Shown one piece after another: positions 1 to 8,410 of a stretch of DNA of 64,000 nucleotides. This DNA comes from Salinisphaera orenii subsp. halophila YIM 95161 (GTDB lineage Bacteria > Pseudomonadota > Gammaproteobacteria > Nevskiales > Salinisphaeraceae). A program made the translations under genes and the position numbers. The first letter of the stretch is position 1; each line of letters starts with the position of its first letter. The stretch is taken from NCBI RefSeq assembly GCF_003732545.1, contig NZ_AYKF01000099.1, positions 1 through 64,000 of the forward strand, written 5' to 3'. Below the pieces are notes generated by a model. It saw only the letters and a program-made list of their open reading frames with translations, had not been told where the DNA came from and ran no database searches.

Positions 1-2
1 AC

Positions 3-368
3 AGCTGGGCTCGGTTCATCATCCGGCACGACGGTGATCGTCGGTTCAGGCTGGCGCCGATGCAGTCGGATGCGGGGCAGGCGGTCCTGCGACATTTCGG
101 CCTGCCGACCACAACCTTCGATACGCTGCTGGTCGTCGAGGCGCGCACGGTCTATGGCAAGAGCGAGGCATTCCTGCGGGTCGTGGCCGGCCTCGGCTGG
201 CCGTGGAAGGCACTGGTGATGCTCCGCGTGGTGCCGCGGCCGCTGCGGGACTGGATCTACGACCGGATCGCGCGCCGCCGATATCGGCTGTTCGGGCGCC
301 ACGCCTGCTGTGTCTCGCCGCCGCCGGATCATCCGGGGCGGTTCCTGGGCGACGACGGCCGGCACTGA
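3..368 (+). CDS. DCC-family (DUF393) thiol-disulfide oxidoreductase-like protein, 3' part
   Basis: The 3' part of a gene that begins before the window; the frame is open from base 3 to the TGA at 366. The visible protein contains FIIRHDGDRRFRLAPMQS followed by FDTLLVVEARTVYGKSEAFL and ends in a basic tail. This is the usual second half of the DUF393/DCC family, small proteins with an N-terminal DxxCxxC motif. That motif would lie upstream and cannot be seen. The family is presumed to act in thiol redox chemistry, but its substrate is unknown. The family call is good; the function is not established. Confidence 0.7.
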   Translation, partial: SWARFIIRHDGDRRFRLAPMQSDAGQAVLRHFGLPTTTFDTLLVVEARTVYGKSEAFLRVVAGLGWPWKALVMLRVVPRPLRDWIYDRIARRRYRLFGRHACCVSPPPDHPGRFLGDDGRH

Positions 369-514
369 GACGCGCCGAGCGGTGCGCTCACCGTTCGCGT
401 GTTCGATGACGCCTCCGCGCCGGCTCGGGGAAACGCGCGTGGGCCGAGCGCGTCGCGGCTGCTCGCTACAGCGCGACCCGCGCCAGGCGCAGCACCGGGG
501 CCGGGCAGCGCGGC

Positions 515-1645
515 TCAGCTCGGTGTCGGCGCGCTCTCGGCGATCAGGCCTTCGCTCTTGAGTTCATCCCAGAACGCTGCGGGAATCGACGCCCGCATGG
601 AGGCCGCGTTCTCGTGCGCCTGCTCGGCGTTGCGCGCGCCCGGAATGGTCGCGCTCACGACGTCCGGCGCGGCCGTGAACTGCAGCGCCGCGGTGCGCAG
701 GTCCACGTCGTGCGCCTTGGCGACGGCGCGCAGGCGCTCGCGCTTGTCGATCACGCCGTCGGGCATCTCGCCGCCGTAATGCCAGCGGTCGACGCCGGCA
801 AGAAAGCCGGCGTTGTAGGGCGCGCCGATCACCACCGAGGCGTTGTTCTCGCGCACGCGCGGGAACAGGCGATCGAGCGCGTCCTCGTGCTTGACCAGCG
901 AGTATTCGGTGGCCTGCAGGATCACGTCCGGGTCGGCCGCGTCGAGGGCGGCCAGCGCCGGTTCGATATCGTTCACGCCCATGCCCCAGGCCTTGATCAT
1001 GCCTTCCTCGCGCATGCGGGTGAGCTCCGGCATGGCGCCGTCGATGGCGATCTGGAGCTGCTCGCGCCAGTCGTCGAAGTCGGTGTTGCTGGGCGCGAGA
1101 TCGTGGATATAGACGATATCGATCTTCGGCACGCCCAGACGCTGCAGGCTGTCCTCGACCGAGCGGCGCACGCCGGCGGCGGTGTAGTCGTAGCGGTAGT
1201 CGAAGTTGAGATCGCCCTTCCAGTTGCCGACCGAATCCACCGAGGCGTCGGGGATGAGCAGGCGGCCGACCTTGGTCGAGAGCACGTAGTCGTCCGGGTT
1301 CTTGTCGTCGAGAAAATGCCCGAGCCGGCGCTCGCTCAGGCCCAGCCCGTACCAGGGTGAGGTGTCGAAATAGCGCACGCCCGCCTGCCATTGGGCGTCG
1401 AGCATGGCTTCGGCCTGGGCGTCGGGCGTGACCTTAAAGATGTTGCCCAGCTGGGTGGTGCCGGCGCCGAGCTTGTAGGGCGGCCGGTAGCGCGCGGCAT
1501 CCTCGGGATTGGCCGGCAGGGTGTCGGGTTCGTATGCGGCGCCCGATCCGCTGTCGTCGCTGCGGCGGGCCGCAAGAAGAGGCGCGCTGACGGTCGCGGC
1601 CGCCGCAATGGCGGCGTTCTGTAGAAAACGACGGCGATCGATCAT
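515..1645 (-). CDS. Tat-exported aldo/keto reductase
   Basis: A 376-residue NAD(P)H-dependent aldo/keto reductase of the aldose 1-dehydrogenase / pyridoxal dehydrogenase-like group. The N-terminus has a twin-arginine signal (DRRRFLQNAA followed by an Ala-rich segment), so it is probably exported folded with its cofactor. The catalytic set is present: Asp and Tyr in FDTSPWYGLGLSE, Lys in LSTKVGR and His in VYIHDLAP. The C-terminal cofactor part includes the SATIPGARN region. It stands alone and is divergent from dsbB across a 199-nt spacer. The substrate cannot be deduced. The fold assignment is strong; export is inferred from the RR motif. Confidence 0.85.
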   Translation of the reverse strand: MIDRRRFLQNAAIAAAATVSAPLLAARRSDDSGSGAAYEPDTLPANPEDAARYRPPYKLGAGTTQLGNIFKVTPDAQAEAMLDAQWQAGVRYFDTSPWYGLGLSERRLGHFLDDKNPDDYVLSTKVGRLLIPDASVDSVGNWKGDLNFDYRYDYTAAGVRRSVEDSLQRLGVPKIDIVYIHDLAPSNTDFDDWREQLQIAIDGAMPELTRMREEGMIKAWGMGVNDIEPALAALDAADPDVILQATEYSLVKHEDALDRLFPRVRENNASVVIGAPYNAGFLAGVDRWHYGGEMPDGVIDKRERLRAVAKAHDVDLRTAALQFTAAPDVVSATIPGARNAEQAHENAASMRASIPAAFWDELKSEGLIAESAPTPS

Positions 1646-1844
1646 GACGGGTCTCGGTAAGGTGAAGACATCAATCTAACGTGGATGGCCATACCGATGC
1701 CGAAGCCAGGCCGGCAAAACAGCGCGCCGGTCTGCCGAGAGGCCGGCGGGCGGTCAAGCCGCGCCGCTGCATTCACCGGCCCGTGTGGCGCTCTTCGCGG
1801 CTCCGTGCGTTGTGGGTGCCCGGAGGCTATGGGATGATCCGCGC

Positions 1845-2348
1845 ATGACGACACGCGGATTCTTCCTCGTCGGCTTCGCGCTGCCGGCGCTGGCTCTGGC
1901 TTTTGCCTACTATCTCGAATATGCGCTGGGTCTGGAACCGTGCCCGCTGTGCATCTTCCAGCGCGTGACGATGGCCGGCGTGGCGGTGTTCTGCCTGATT
2001 GGTCTGCTGCATGGGCCGGGCCCGCTGGGGCACCGCGTATATGCGGTGCTCGCGACGCTGTCGGCTCTGGCCGGCGCGGCGATCGCGGCGCGACACGTAT
2101 GGCTGCTGCATCTGCCGGCCGATCAGGTGCCAGCCTGCGGGCCCGGGCTCGACTACCTGGTCGATGTGATGCCCCTCACGGAGGTGCTCGCCACGATCCT
2201 GCGCGGTGATGCCAGCTGCGCGACGGTCGAGGGTGCCTTCCTGGGCGTCAGTCTGCCGGCCTGGACCCTGCTGTGTTTTCTCGTGCTGTCGCTGTGGACG
2301 CTGGCCGGCGTGTTCGGCCTCGGCACGCGACGCGGCCACGACGACTGA
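1845..2348 (+). CDS. dsbB: Disulfide bond formation protein B
   Basis: A 167-residue inner-membrane quinone reductase that reoxidises periplasmic DsbA. Four hydrophobic helices can be seen. The first periplasmic loop carries the CPLC pair (C33, C36) and the second carries C98 and C125, the four cysteines needed for electron transfer to quinone. The ATG at 1845 is chosen because it starts the protein just before helix 1; the longer frame from 1785 adds residues that do not fit the family. A GGAGG lies 18 nt upstream, too far for an ideal ribosome site. It may be co-transcribed with rraA. Confidence 0.93.
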   Translation: MTTRGFFLVGFALPALALAFAYYLEYALGLEPCPLCIFQRVTMAGVAVFCLIGLLHGPGPLGHRVYAVLATLSALAGAAIAARHVWLLHLPADQVPACGPGLDYLVDVMPLTEVLATILRGDASCATVEGAFLGVSLPAWTLLCFLVLSLWTLAGVFGLGTRRGHDD

Positions 2349-2373
2349 TTCGCGATTTTAGGAGACTCTGACC

Positions 2374-2853
2374 ATGACGCCCGTAACCGATCTCTGCGAC
2401 GAGTTCAGCGACAAGCTGCAGATCCTCGACCCGATCTTCACCGACTTCGGCGGCGCGCTGGACTTCGCCGGCCCGGTCAGCACCATCAAGTGCTTCGAGG
2501 ACAATTCGCTCGTGCGCGCCGCCCTCGAGGAGCCCGGGGAGGGCCGGGTGCTGGTCGTCGACGGCGGCGGCTCCGAGCGCTGTGCGCTGCTCGGCGACAA
2601 CCTCGCGCAGCTGGCGATCGACAACGAATGGGCGGGTATCCTGGTCTATGGCTGCATCCGCGATTCCGCCGATATTTCGCAGATGGGCGTGGCGGTGAAG
2701 GCGCTGAACGCGCACCCGAAGAAGTCGTACAAGAAGAATCAGGGCGAGCGCGACGCGCCGATACGATTCGCCGGCGTGTCCTTCATGCCCGGCGACTGGA
2801 TCTACGCCGATCTGGACGGCGTGGTCGTGTCCGAATCGGAGCTCTCGCTCTGA
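2374..2853 (+). CDS. rraA: RraA family protein (RNase E regulator / 4-hydroxy-4-methyl-2-oxoglutarate aldolase)
   Basis: A 159-residue RraA-fold protein, close to the family's usual length. The family motifs are clear: [18 protein letters not shown] near residue 65, then [20 protein letters not shown], then the C-terminal [15 protein letters not shown]. The Arg and Asp of GCIRDSAD are the positions that bind the metal and oxo-acid in the aldolases. Many gammaproteobacterial members are called RraA by homology but keep aldolase residues, so the cellular role (RNase E inhibition or oxaloacetate/HMG cleavage) cannot be fixed. AGGAG lies about 10 nt before the ATG. It starts 25 nt after dsbB. Confidence 0.88.
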   Translation: MTPVTDLCDEFSDKLQILDPIFTDFGGALDFAGPVSTIKCFEDNSLVRAALEEPGEGRVLVVDGGGSERCALLGDNLAQLAIDNEWAGILVYGCIRDSADISQMGVAVKALNAHPKKSYKKNQGERDAPIRFAGVSFMPGDWIYADLDGVVVSESELSL

Positions 2854-2970
2854 ACGATTCGATGGCCGGCGTTTCCGTCAAATCAGCCGCACAGGACGGT
2901 TAGTTGCAGTGAGGGCGAAGGCCATCGCGCGCCGGCCTCGGGGCACGGTCGGGCCGCAGCCCGCCGCCGT

Positions 2971-3630
2971 GTGACCTTGGGGGCGCCGCCCGAGCCGCCG
3001 TCGGACTGCGGCCGCTGCCCGCGGCTGGTGGCGTTGCGCGAGCGCGTGCGTCGGGACCACCCGGACCACCATGCCGCGCCCGTGCCCGGCTTCGGCCCGG
3101 GGGACGCGGCACTGCTGATCGTCGGCCTCGCACCGGGTCTGCACGGTGCGAATGCGAGCGGACGGCCGTTCACCGGCGATGGCGCCGGCGATCTGTTGTA
3201 CCCGGCTTTGCACGCGCATGGCTTCGCGTCGGCGCCGTGCTCGCGCGGGCCCGGCGACGGCCTGACGCTGCGCGACTGTCGGCTGACCAACGCGGTGCGG
3301 TGTCTGCCGCCGGGCAATCGCCCGGTCGCGGCCGAGATCAATCAGTGCAACCACTTTCTGGCCGCGGAGATGCGGCGCCCGCGGGTGCTGCTCGCGCTTG
3401 GCGGTCTGGCACACAAGGCGGTGATCCGGGCGCTGGAGCTGCGCCAGGCGAGTCATCCCTTCGGCCATGCCGCCGAACACTCGCTGCCGGGTGAACGCGT
3501 ACTGCTCGACTCCTATCATTGCAGCCGCTACAACACGAATACCGGCCGACTCACGCCGGCGATGTTCGCGGCCGTGTTCGCGCGGGCACGGCAACTGGTC
3601 GACGGACAGGGCTTGCCCGCGGATCGATAG
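2971..3630 (+). CDS. Family 5 uracil-DNA glycosylase (UdgB-like)
   Basis: A 219-residue Fe-S uracil-DNA glycosylase that removes uracil from DNA to start base excision repair. Motif A is GLAPGLHGANASGRPFTGD near residues 52-70. The second motif is DSYHCSRYNTNTGRL near residue 180, where the family normally has SYHPSR. Four cysteines suited to a [4Fe-4S] cluster are at 13, 16, 111 and 126. The start is a GTG at 2971. It lies 17 nt before uvrC, so two repair genes are adjacent and probably co-transcribed. Family 5 enzymes use a different catalytic residue from Ung and often accept hypoxanthine as well. Confidence 0.9.
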   Translation: MTLGAPPEPPSDCGRCPRLVALRERVRRDHPDHHAAPVPGFGPGDAALLIVGLAPGLHGANASGRPFTGDGAGDLLYPALHAHGFASAPCSRGPGDGLTLRDCRLTNAVRCLPPGNRPVAAEINQCNHFLAAEMRRPRVLLALGGLAHKAVIRALELRQASHPFGHAAEHSLPGERVLLDSYHCSRYNTNTGRLTPAMFAAVFARARQLVDGQGLPADR

Positions 3631-3646
3631 ACGCCATCATGCACGC

Positions 3647-5473
3647 ATGACCACGGACACCGGTTTCGACCCCAATCGCTATGTGCGCCAGCTGACCCAG
3701 CGGCCCGGCGTGTATCGCATGTACGACGCCGAGGGCACCGTGCTCTACGTCGGCAAGGCGAAGAACCTCAAGAAGCGCGTTTCCAGCTATTTTCTCCGCG
3801 CCTCCGGCAACGCCAAGACCGAGTCGATGCTCGATCAGGTGGCCGATATCGAGGTCACCATCACGCATACCGAGGACGAGGCGCTGCTGCTGGAGTCGAC
3901 GCTGATCAAGCGGCATCGACCGCGCTACAACGTCTATCTCAGGGACGACAAGAGCTATCCCTATCTGCTGATCACCGGCGACAACGATTTTCCGCGGGTG
4001 GTCTATCATCGCGGCGCACAGAAGCGCGAAGGGCACTACTTCGGGCCGTTCCCCAGTTCCGGTGCCGTGCGCCAGACGCAGGACACGCTCATGCGGCTGT
4101 TCAAGCTGCGCAACTGCCGCGACAGCTTCTTCGAGAATCGCACGCGGCCGTGTCTGCAGTATCAGATCAAGCGCTGTACCGCGCCCTGTGTCGGCTACAT
4201 CAGCCAGGAAGACTATGCCCGGGATGTGCGGGATGCGGTCGAGCTGCTGCAAGGGCGCAACGAAAAGCTGATCGATCGGCTGGTCGGTGACATGGAGGCC
4301 GCGAGCGCGGCGCTCGATTTCGAGACCGCCGCCCATCTGCGCGAGAAGATCGCGGCGCTGCGCCGACTGCAGTCCCAGAGCCAGACGGTCGGCGGGCAGG
4401 GCGATTTCGACATCCTCTGTGCGGCCATCGACGGCGGCGTGGCGGCGGTCGTCGTGGTTACGGTGCGCGGCGGCATCAATCTGGGCCACCGCAGCTTCTT
4501 CCCGAACGCGCCGGCCGGAACCGAGGTGGCGGACATGATGGCCGCCTTCGTCAGCCAGTATTATCTCGACCGGCGACCGCCGCCGGAACTGCTGATCGAC
4601 CCCTTGCCGAGCGACGATGCCTGGCTCGCCGAAAGCCTGTCGCAGCGCGCCGGCCGCAAGGTCGCGTTCAAGCCCCGGGTGCGCGGCGAGCGCCGCCGCT
4701 GGCTGGACAACACGCGCGCGACGCTCGAGCAGACGCTGTCCGCGCAGCTGGCGAGCCGCGCGGGCGTGGAGAAGCGTCTTGCGGCCCTGGCCGACGCCCT
4801 CGGGCTGGAAACACCGCCCATGCAGATGGCCTGCTTCGACATCAGCCATACGCGCGGCGAACGGGCCGTGGCCTCCTGCGTGGTCTTCGAGGGCGGGGCG
4901 CCGAACAAGTCCGCCTATCGGCGCTTCAACATCGACGGCATCGAGCCCGGCGACGACTATGCGGCGATGCGGCAGGCACTGACGCGACGCTTCAAGCGGG
5001 TCAGGAGCGGCGAGGCGCCGTTGCCGGATCTGCTGCTGATCGACGGCGGTAAAGGGCAGCTCGCCGTGGCCCGGGAGACGCTGGCAGAGCTCGGAATCGA
5101 GGGCGTGCAGCTGCTCGGCGTCGCCAAGGGGGCGACGCGCAAGCCCGGTCTGGAACAGCTGTTTTTGCCGGGCGACAACGCCCCTCTTATACTGCCGGCG
5201 GACTCTCCGGCACTGCATCTCATCCAGCAGATCCGTGACGAGGCGCATCGTTTCGCGATCGCCGCGCACCGCGGCCAGCGGGGCAAGGCGCGCAGCGGCT
5301 CGATGCTCGATGACGTGGAGGGCCTGGGACCGAAGCGCCGCAAGAAACTGCTGCAGACATTCGGCGGCCCGCGGCAGGTTGCGCGGGCCGGTGTGGCGGA
5401 ACTCGCACGCGTGGACGGGATCAGTGCGAGAATGGCCCAGCGTATCTACGATCATTTTCACGACACGGCCTGA
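3647..5473 (+). CDS. uvrC: Excinuclease ABC subunit C
   Basis: A 608-residue UvrC, full length for the family, making both incisions in nucleotide excision repair. The N-terminal GIY-YIG nuclease is seen as PGVYRMYDAEGTVLYVGKA near residues 18-37. It is followed by the cysteine cluster (RPCLQYQIKRCTAPCVG), the UVR helix, the RNase H-like second nuclease domain (CFDISHTRGE and LLIDGGKGQL) and a C-terminal helix-hairpin-helix (VEGLGPKRRKKLL). The ATG at 3647 is chosen over the frame's first Met at 3467 because it begins just before the GIY-YIG domain. pgsA follows after 33 nt, as in many relatives. Confidence 0.97.
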   Translation: MTTDTGFDPNRYVRQLTQRPGVYRMYDAEGTVLYVGKAKNLKKRVSSYFLRASGNAKTESMLDQVADIEVTITHTEDEALLLESTLIKRHRPRYNVYLRDDKSYPYLLITGDNDFPRVVYHRGAQKREGHYFGPFPSSGAVRQTQDTLMRLFKLRNCRDSFFENRTRPCLQYQIKRCTAPCVGYISQEDYARDVRDAVELLQGRNEKLIDRLVGDMEAASAALDFETAAHLREKIAALRRLQSQSQTVGGQGDFDILCAAIDGGVAAVVVVTVRGGINLGHRSFFPNAPAGTEVADMMAAFVSQYYLDRRPPPELLIDPLPSDDAWLAESLSQRAGRKVAFKPRVRGERRRWLDNTRATLEQTLSAQLASRAGVEKRLAALADALGLETPPMQMACFDISHTRGERAVASCVVFEGGAPNKSAYRRFNIDGIEPGDDYAAMRQALTRRFKRVRSGEAPLPDLLLIDGGKGQLAVARETLAELGIEGVQLLGVAKGATRKPGLEQLFLPGDNAPLILPADSPALHLIQQIRDEAHRFAIAAHRGQRGKARSGSMLDDVEGLGPKRRKKLLQTFGGPRQVARAGVAELARVDGISARMAQRIYDHFHDTA

Positions 5474-5506
5474 CGCAGGGTCGTTACGGGCCCCGAGGAG
5501 ACGCTC

Positions 5507-6058
5507 TTGAACCTCCCGATCTGGCTGACGCTCTTCCGGCTCGTGCTGATCCCGTTCGTCGTCGGGCTGATGTTCGTACCCATGTCCGGGTTCAACATCG
5601 CCGCGGCGATCCTGTTCGGTGTCGCCCTGGCGACGGACTGGCTGGACGGCCATCTGGCCCGGCGCTGGAACCAGACGTCCGCCTTCGGCGCGTTCCTCGA
5701 CCCGGTGGCGGACAAACTCATCGTGTGCGCCGTGCTGGTCATCCTGGTGTATCGAGATCCGCACTATTACGTGGCGTTGCCCGCCGCGGTCACCGTCGGG
5801 CGCGAACTGACCGTGTCGGCGCTGCGCGAATGGATGGCCGAACTCGGCGAACGCGGCGTGGTGGCGGTCGGTTCGCTGGGCAAATACAAGACCGCGATCC
5901 AGATGGCCGCGATCTTCTGCATGCTGTTCCAGCTGACCGAGCAGGGGATCGTCTACGGCGTCGGCGTCGTGTTGCTGGTGATCTCCGCCGCGCTGACGAT
6001 CTGCTCCATGATCGAGTATCTGCGCCAGGCCTGGCCGCGTCTGAGCATGGAGCGATAA
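5507..6058 (+). CDS. pgsA: CDP-diacylglycerol-glycerol-3-phosphate 3-phosphatidyltransferase
   Basis: A 183-residue integral membrane enzyme that makes phosphatidylglycerophosphate, the committed step to phosphatidylglycerol and cardiolipin. The CDP-alcohol phosphotransferase signature runs from DWLDGHLARR to GAFLDPVADK (DGxxAR...GxxxDxxxD) with its four metal-binding aspartates. The start is TTG at 5507, supported by GAGGAG at 5495-5500 and the family-standard MNLPIWLTLFRL N-terminus. It sits between uvrC and a tRNA cluster, a common gammaproteobacterial order. Confidence 0.95.
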   Translation: MNLPIWLTLFRLVLIPFVVGLMFVPMSGFNIAAAILFGVALATDWLDGHLARRWNQTSAFGAFLDPVADKLIVCAVLVILVYRDPHYYVALPAAVTVGRELTVSALREWMAELGERGVVAVGSLGKYKTAIQMAAIFCMLFQLTEQGIVYGVGVVLLVISAALTICSMIEYLRQAWPRLSMER

Positions 6059-6085
6059 TCGATCAATACCAGCGTGGAAAATGGG

Positions 6086-6113
6086 TTGACACCCATCGCG
6101 CTGTGCCTACAAT
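6086..6113 (+). promoter_or_regulatory. Sigma-70 promoter of the tRNA-Gly gene
   Basis: A perfect -35 box TTGACA (6086-6091) and a near-perfect -10 box TACAAT (6108-6113) are 16 nt apart, 15 nt before the tRNA. It is one of the best promoter matches in the window. It presumably drives tRNA-Gly and perhaps the tRNAs beyond the hairpin at 6220. Confidence 0.8.
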
Positions 6114-6128
6114 ACGCACTCTCGATGA

Positions 6129-6203
6129 GCGGGAATAGCTCAGTGGTAGAGCACAACCTTGCCAAGGTTGGGGTCGCGAGTTCGAATCTCGTTTCCCGCT
6201 CCA
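6129..6203 (+). tRNA. tRNA-Gly (GCC)
   Basis: A 75-nt cloverleaf. The acceptor GCGGGAA pairs with TTCCCGC, with discriminator T and an encoded CCA. The anticodon loop holds GCC (CTTGCCAAG), and the T-loop has GGTTCGAAT-type sequence. It is first in a cluster Gly-Cys-Leu after pgsA, the usual glyW-cysT-leuZ order. Confidence 0.97.
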
Positions 6204-6219
6204 ACTGAACAAGCCGAAA

Positions 6220-6245
6220 CCTCGGCCGAACGGTCGGGGTTTTTC
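6220..6245 (+). terminator. Intrinsic terminator-like hairpin between tRNA-Gly and tRNA-Cys
   Basis: The stem CCTCGGCC (6220-6227) pairs with GGTCGGGG (6232-6239, two G-U pairs) across a GAAC loop and is followed by TTTTTTC. It lies inside the tRNA cluster, so it could separate tRNA-Gly from the two following tRNAs or only reduce read-through. Confidence 0.65.
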
Positions 6246-6290
6246 TTTATCGGGGTCCGGCCGCTGCGCGCAAGCCGCCGGACCGTCGCC

Positions 6291-6364
6291 GGCCAGGTGG
6301 CAGAGTGGTGATGCAGCGGCCTGCAAAGCCGCGTACCTCGGTTCGATTCCGGGCCTGGCCTCCA
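6291..6364 (+). tRNA. tRNA-Cys (GCA)
   Basis: A 74-nt cloverleaf. The acceptor GGCCAGG pairs with CCTGGCC, with discriminator T and an encoded CCA. The anticodon GCA lies in CCTGCAAAG. It is the second tRNA of the cluster after pgsA. Confidence 0.97.
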
Positions 6365-6428
6365 TCCCCGTTGCTCGTCCCGCAGTGCCCCGTCGCGGTC
6401 GGATGAACTGCTAGAATCCGGCGCTCGC

Positions 6429-6515
6429 GCCCGGATGGCGAAATGGGTAGACGCATGGGACTTAAAATCCCTTGGCCGCAAGGCCGTGCCGGTTCGAGTC
6501 CGGCTCCGGGCACCA
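6429..6515 (+). tRNA. tRNA-Leu (TAA), integration target of element 1
   Basis: An 87-nt class II tRNA. The acceptor GCCCGGA pairs with TCCGGGC, with the long variable arm CTTGGCCGCAAGG, anticodon TAA and an encoded CCA. A -10-like TAGAAT lies at 6412-6417. The last 58 nt are duplicated at 16799-16856, the mark of site-specific integration at the tRNA 3' half. This left copy keeps the whole tRNA, so it should still be functional. Confidence 0.97.
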
Positions 6516-6516
6516 T
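6458..6516 (+). repeat. attL of element 1 (59-bp direct repeat)
   Basis: Identical over 59 bp to 16799-16857. It runs from the anticodon stem of tRNA-Leu(TAA) through the CCA plus one T. The mismatch at each side (G against C before, A against C after) fixes the ends. The integrase gene begins 88 nt further on. Confidence 0.93.
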
Positions 6517-6560
6517 AAAATCAGTAACTTACGAAATTTAGCTTGTTGAACGTTGTTGGC

Positions 6561-6583
6561 CGTGGGACACTCATGGGACAACA
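6561..6583 (+). repeat. Left arm repeat of element 1 (paired TGGGACA heptamers)
   Basis: A 23-bp sequence identical to 16685-16707 near the other end. It contains two direct heptamers TGGGACA (6563-6569 and 6574-6580) with an 11-bp period. The position between att and the integrase gene fits integrase arm-type binding sites. A further inverted pair, TGTCCCG and CGGGACA (6627-6643), lies inside the 5' end of the integrase gene, which suggests autoregulation (inference). Confidence 0.6.
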
Positions 6584-6604
6584 ATAGCCAACAGGTGACA
6601 GTAA

Positions 6605-7675
6605 GTGGCAACGATCACACGGCGCGTGTCCCGCGACGGGACAGTGAGTTATCAGGCCAAGGTGCGAGTGCAAGGCGAGAAGCAGCGGTCTCGCACGTTC
6701 AAGCGCAAGACGGACGCGAAGCTCTGGGCGTCCAAAACCGAAACCGATCTAGGGCACGGCGCATACGTCCCCACAACGGCAGACCGCCGGCGCACGCTTG
6801 CCGAGGTTATCGACGCCTACAAATCCGATTACCTGCCGTATAAGACCCACAACAAAGACGCGACCAAACAGACCGCCATGCTCGGCTGGTGGCGGGACAA
6901 CGCGGGACACGTCACGCTCGACAAGCTGACCCCGCAGACTATTGCGAGCTTCCGCGCCGACCTCGCGAAACGAAAGAACAAGCGCGGCGAGCCAATCAGC
7001 GGCCCGACGCAAAACCGCTATCTGGCCGCGCTGTCGGCGGTCTGCAAGTGGGCCTGGCGCGAACAGGGCTGGCTGCAATCCAACCCCGTCTTGAGCGTCA
7101 CAAAGCGCGCCGAGAACACGAGTGCCGGCCGCTGCCTGTCGGATGCCGAGCGGCGGACGCTGCTGCGCGCCTGTCGCGACGATCACGATCCGAACATCTA
7201 TACCGCCGTCATGCTCGCGCTGGCGACCGGCTGTCGCTACTCGAATATCCGCTACCTGCAATGGCGCGACGTGGACCTGGACGACTGGACGTTCAAGCTC
7301 GCCGCGACCAAGAACGGCGACGCCCGCACCGTGCCGATTGTCGGAGACGCGCAGAGCGCCATGCAGGCGCAATATGACGCCGACCCGACCGGCGAGGGCT
7401 GGGTATTCAAGGGCCAGCGTGACAACGCCCCCGCGACGCTGCACACCGCTTGGCAGCGCGTTCGGGAAAAGGCCGGGCTGCCCGACTTCCGGTTCCATGA
7501 TCTGCGCCACAGCGTCGGCTCTTATCTGACCATGAACGGCGCGACACTGGCCGAAGTCGCCGAGGCGCTAGGGCACCGCACCCTGGTCATGGCGCGGCGC
7601 TATACGCACCTTACAGGCGAGCACACGCGCGGCGTGCTGGAGCGCGGGGTCAGGCTGGGCGCGGATGATGAGTAA
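6605..7675 (+). CDS. int: Tyrosine integrase of element 1
   Basis: A 356-residue tyrosine recombinase starting at GTG 6605. An N-terminal arm-binding/SAM-like region (residues 1-150) precedes the catalytic domain. Visible active-site residues are R211 (ATGCRYSN), H298 and R301 (HDLRHS), H324 (LGHRT) and the nucleophile Y333 (ARRYTH). It should integrate and excise the element at the tRNA-Leu(TAA) 3' end. Its first bases contain heptamers like those flanking att. The stop overlaps the next ORF's start by 11 nt. Confidence 0.95.
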   Translation: MATITRRVSRDGTVSYQAKVRVQGEKQRSRTFKRKTDAKLWASKTETDLGHGAYVPTTADRRRTLAEVIDAYKSDYLPYKTHNKDATKQTAMLGWWRDNAGHVTLDKLTPQTIASFRADLAKRKNKRGEPISGPTQNRYLAALSAVCKWAWREQGWLQSNPVLSVTKRAENTSAGRCLSDAERRTLLRACRDDHDPNIYTAVMLALATGCRYSNIRYLQWRDVDLDDWTFKLAATKNGDARTVPIVGDAQSAMQAQYDADPTGEGWVFKGQRDNAPATLHTAWQRVREKAGLPDFRFHDLRHSVGSYLTMNGATLAEVAEALGHRTLVMARRYTHLTGEHTRGVLERGVRLGADDE

Positions 7676-8102
7676 ACACATCACGCTCGATTGCACAACG
7701 CGCGACGAAGAAAAGCACGCGAAGATAGTTCAGTCACAGCGCGAGTACGTGCGAAAAATCGCCGACGTGCTGGATCGTGGCGATTCACTCGATATGTTGG
7801 ACGACCCGAAGTTGGCGGGCGAGGTTGCGGCCGCCATACTCCGCGCGTGGGCTGACAACGTATCGGACAAGCCAAAACGCAAACGCGGACGCCCTGCGTA
7901 CAAACTGAATCCGTTTAACGTCGCAATCGAGCATGAATTACTCAAAGCGCGGAAAGGGATGAGCGACAACGCGGCGAACGAGAACCTTGCCGAGAAACAC
8001 GACGTTTCCGTTGAAGCAATCCGTGAGGCGATTAAAAAGAAGGGCGCTGACGCCCGATCCTTCCTTGAGTTTTTCGAGATGCCAAGAAAACCGGCCGAAT
8101 AG
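7665..8102 (+). CDS. Small HTH-like protein, possible element regulator
   Basis: A 145-residue protein with no family I recognise. A basic KPKRKRGRPAYK segment near residue 70 resembles an AT-hook. A C-terminal segment, NENLAEKHDVSVEAIREAIK, has the shape of a helix-turn-helix. It overlaps the integrase stop by 11 nt and is followed directly by a 21-bp perfect palindrome, so a repressor or recombination-control role is possible. That is inference only. A small terminase is a less likely alternative because of its place next to the integrase. Confidence 0.6.
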   Translation: MMSKHITLDCTTRDEEKHAKIVQSQREYVRKIADVLDRGDSLDMLDDPKLAGEVAAAILRAWADNVSDKPKRKRGRPAYKLNPFNVAIEHELLKARKGMSDNAANENLAEKHDVSVEAIREAIKKKGADARSFLEFFEMPRKPAE

Positions 8103-8107
8103 TTCCC

Positions 8108-8128
8108 AAGTAATTCTTAGAATTACTT
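8108..8128. promoter_or_regulatory. 21-bp perfect palindrome, candidate operator
   Basis: AAGTAATTCT - T - AGAATTACTT is a perfect inverted repeat with a single central base. It lies between the 145-residue ORF and the AlpA-like gene, in a locally AT-rich stretch. The arms have no GC-rich stem and no T-run follows, so an operator is more likely than a terminator. A second short repeat (CTAG ... CTAG) follows at 8130-8146. Confidence 0.6.
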
Positions 8129-8203
8129 CCTAGAGGCATTTTCTAGCTTTCCGCAATCTTTGTCTTGCACGGCCAATAAGGGCCGAAACAGTGAGGCAAA
8201 GTT

Positions 8204-8410
8204 ATGGGACGCAATCTACAGACCGTTGCGCAATTCGCTAACGGCACGCCATTCACCGAAGGACAAATCCGCTGGTGGATATTCAACTCTGCCAACAACG
8301 GCATGGACGATGCCGGGGTTATCTTACGTGTTGGCCGGCGCGTTTATCTCGACCCTGACAGATTTTTCGGAGTTTGGGTTGCTCGCCAGAATCGCGAGGG
8401 CGCGGCGTGA
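8204..8410 (+). CDS. AlpA / excisionase-like DNA-binding protein
   Basis: A 68-residue protein with the compact winged-helix pattern of AlpA/Xis-type regulators: FTEGQIRWWIFNSANNG, then VILRVGRRVYLDPDRFFGVW. In satellites and P4-like elements such proteins activate excision and replication genes. It is the first gene after the 21-bp palindrome and starts a tight run of overlapping genes. The family call rests on the pattern, not on a search. Confidence 0.65.
   Translation: MGRNLQTVAQFANGTPFTEGQIRWWIFNSANNGMDDAGVILRVGRRVYLDPDRFFGVWVARQNREGAA

Noticed and set aside
3551-5764. A 737-codon open frame antisense to uvrC
   Set aside because: Shadow of uvrC; no domain or start signal.
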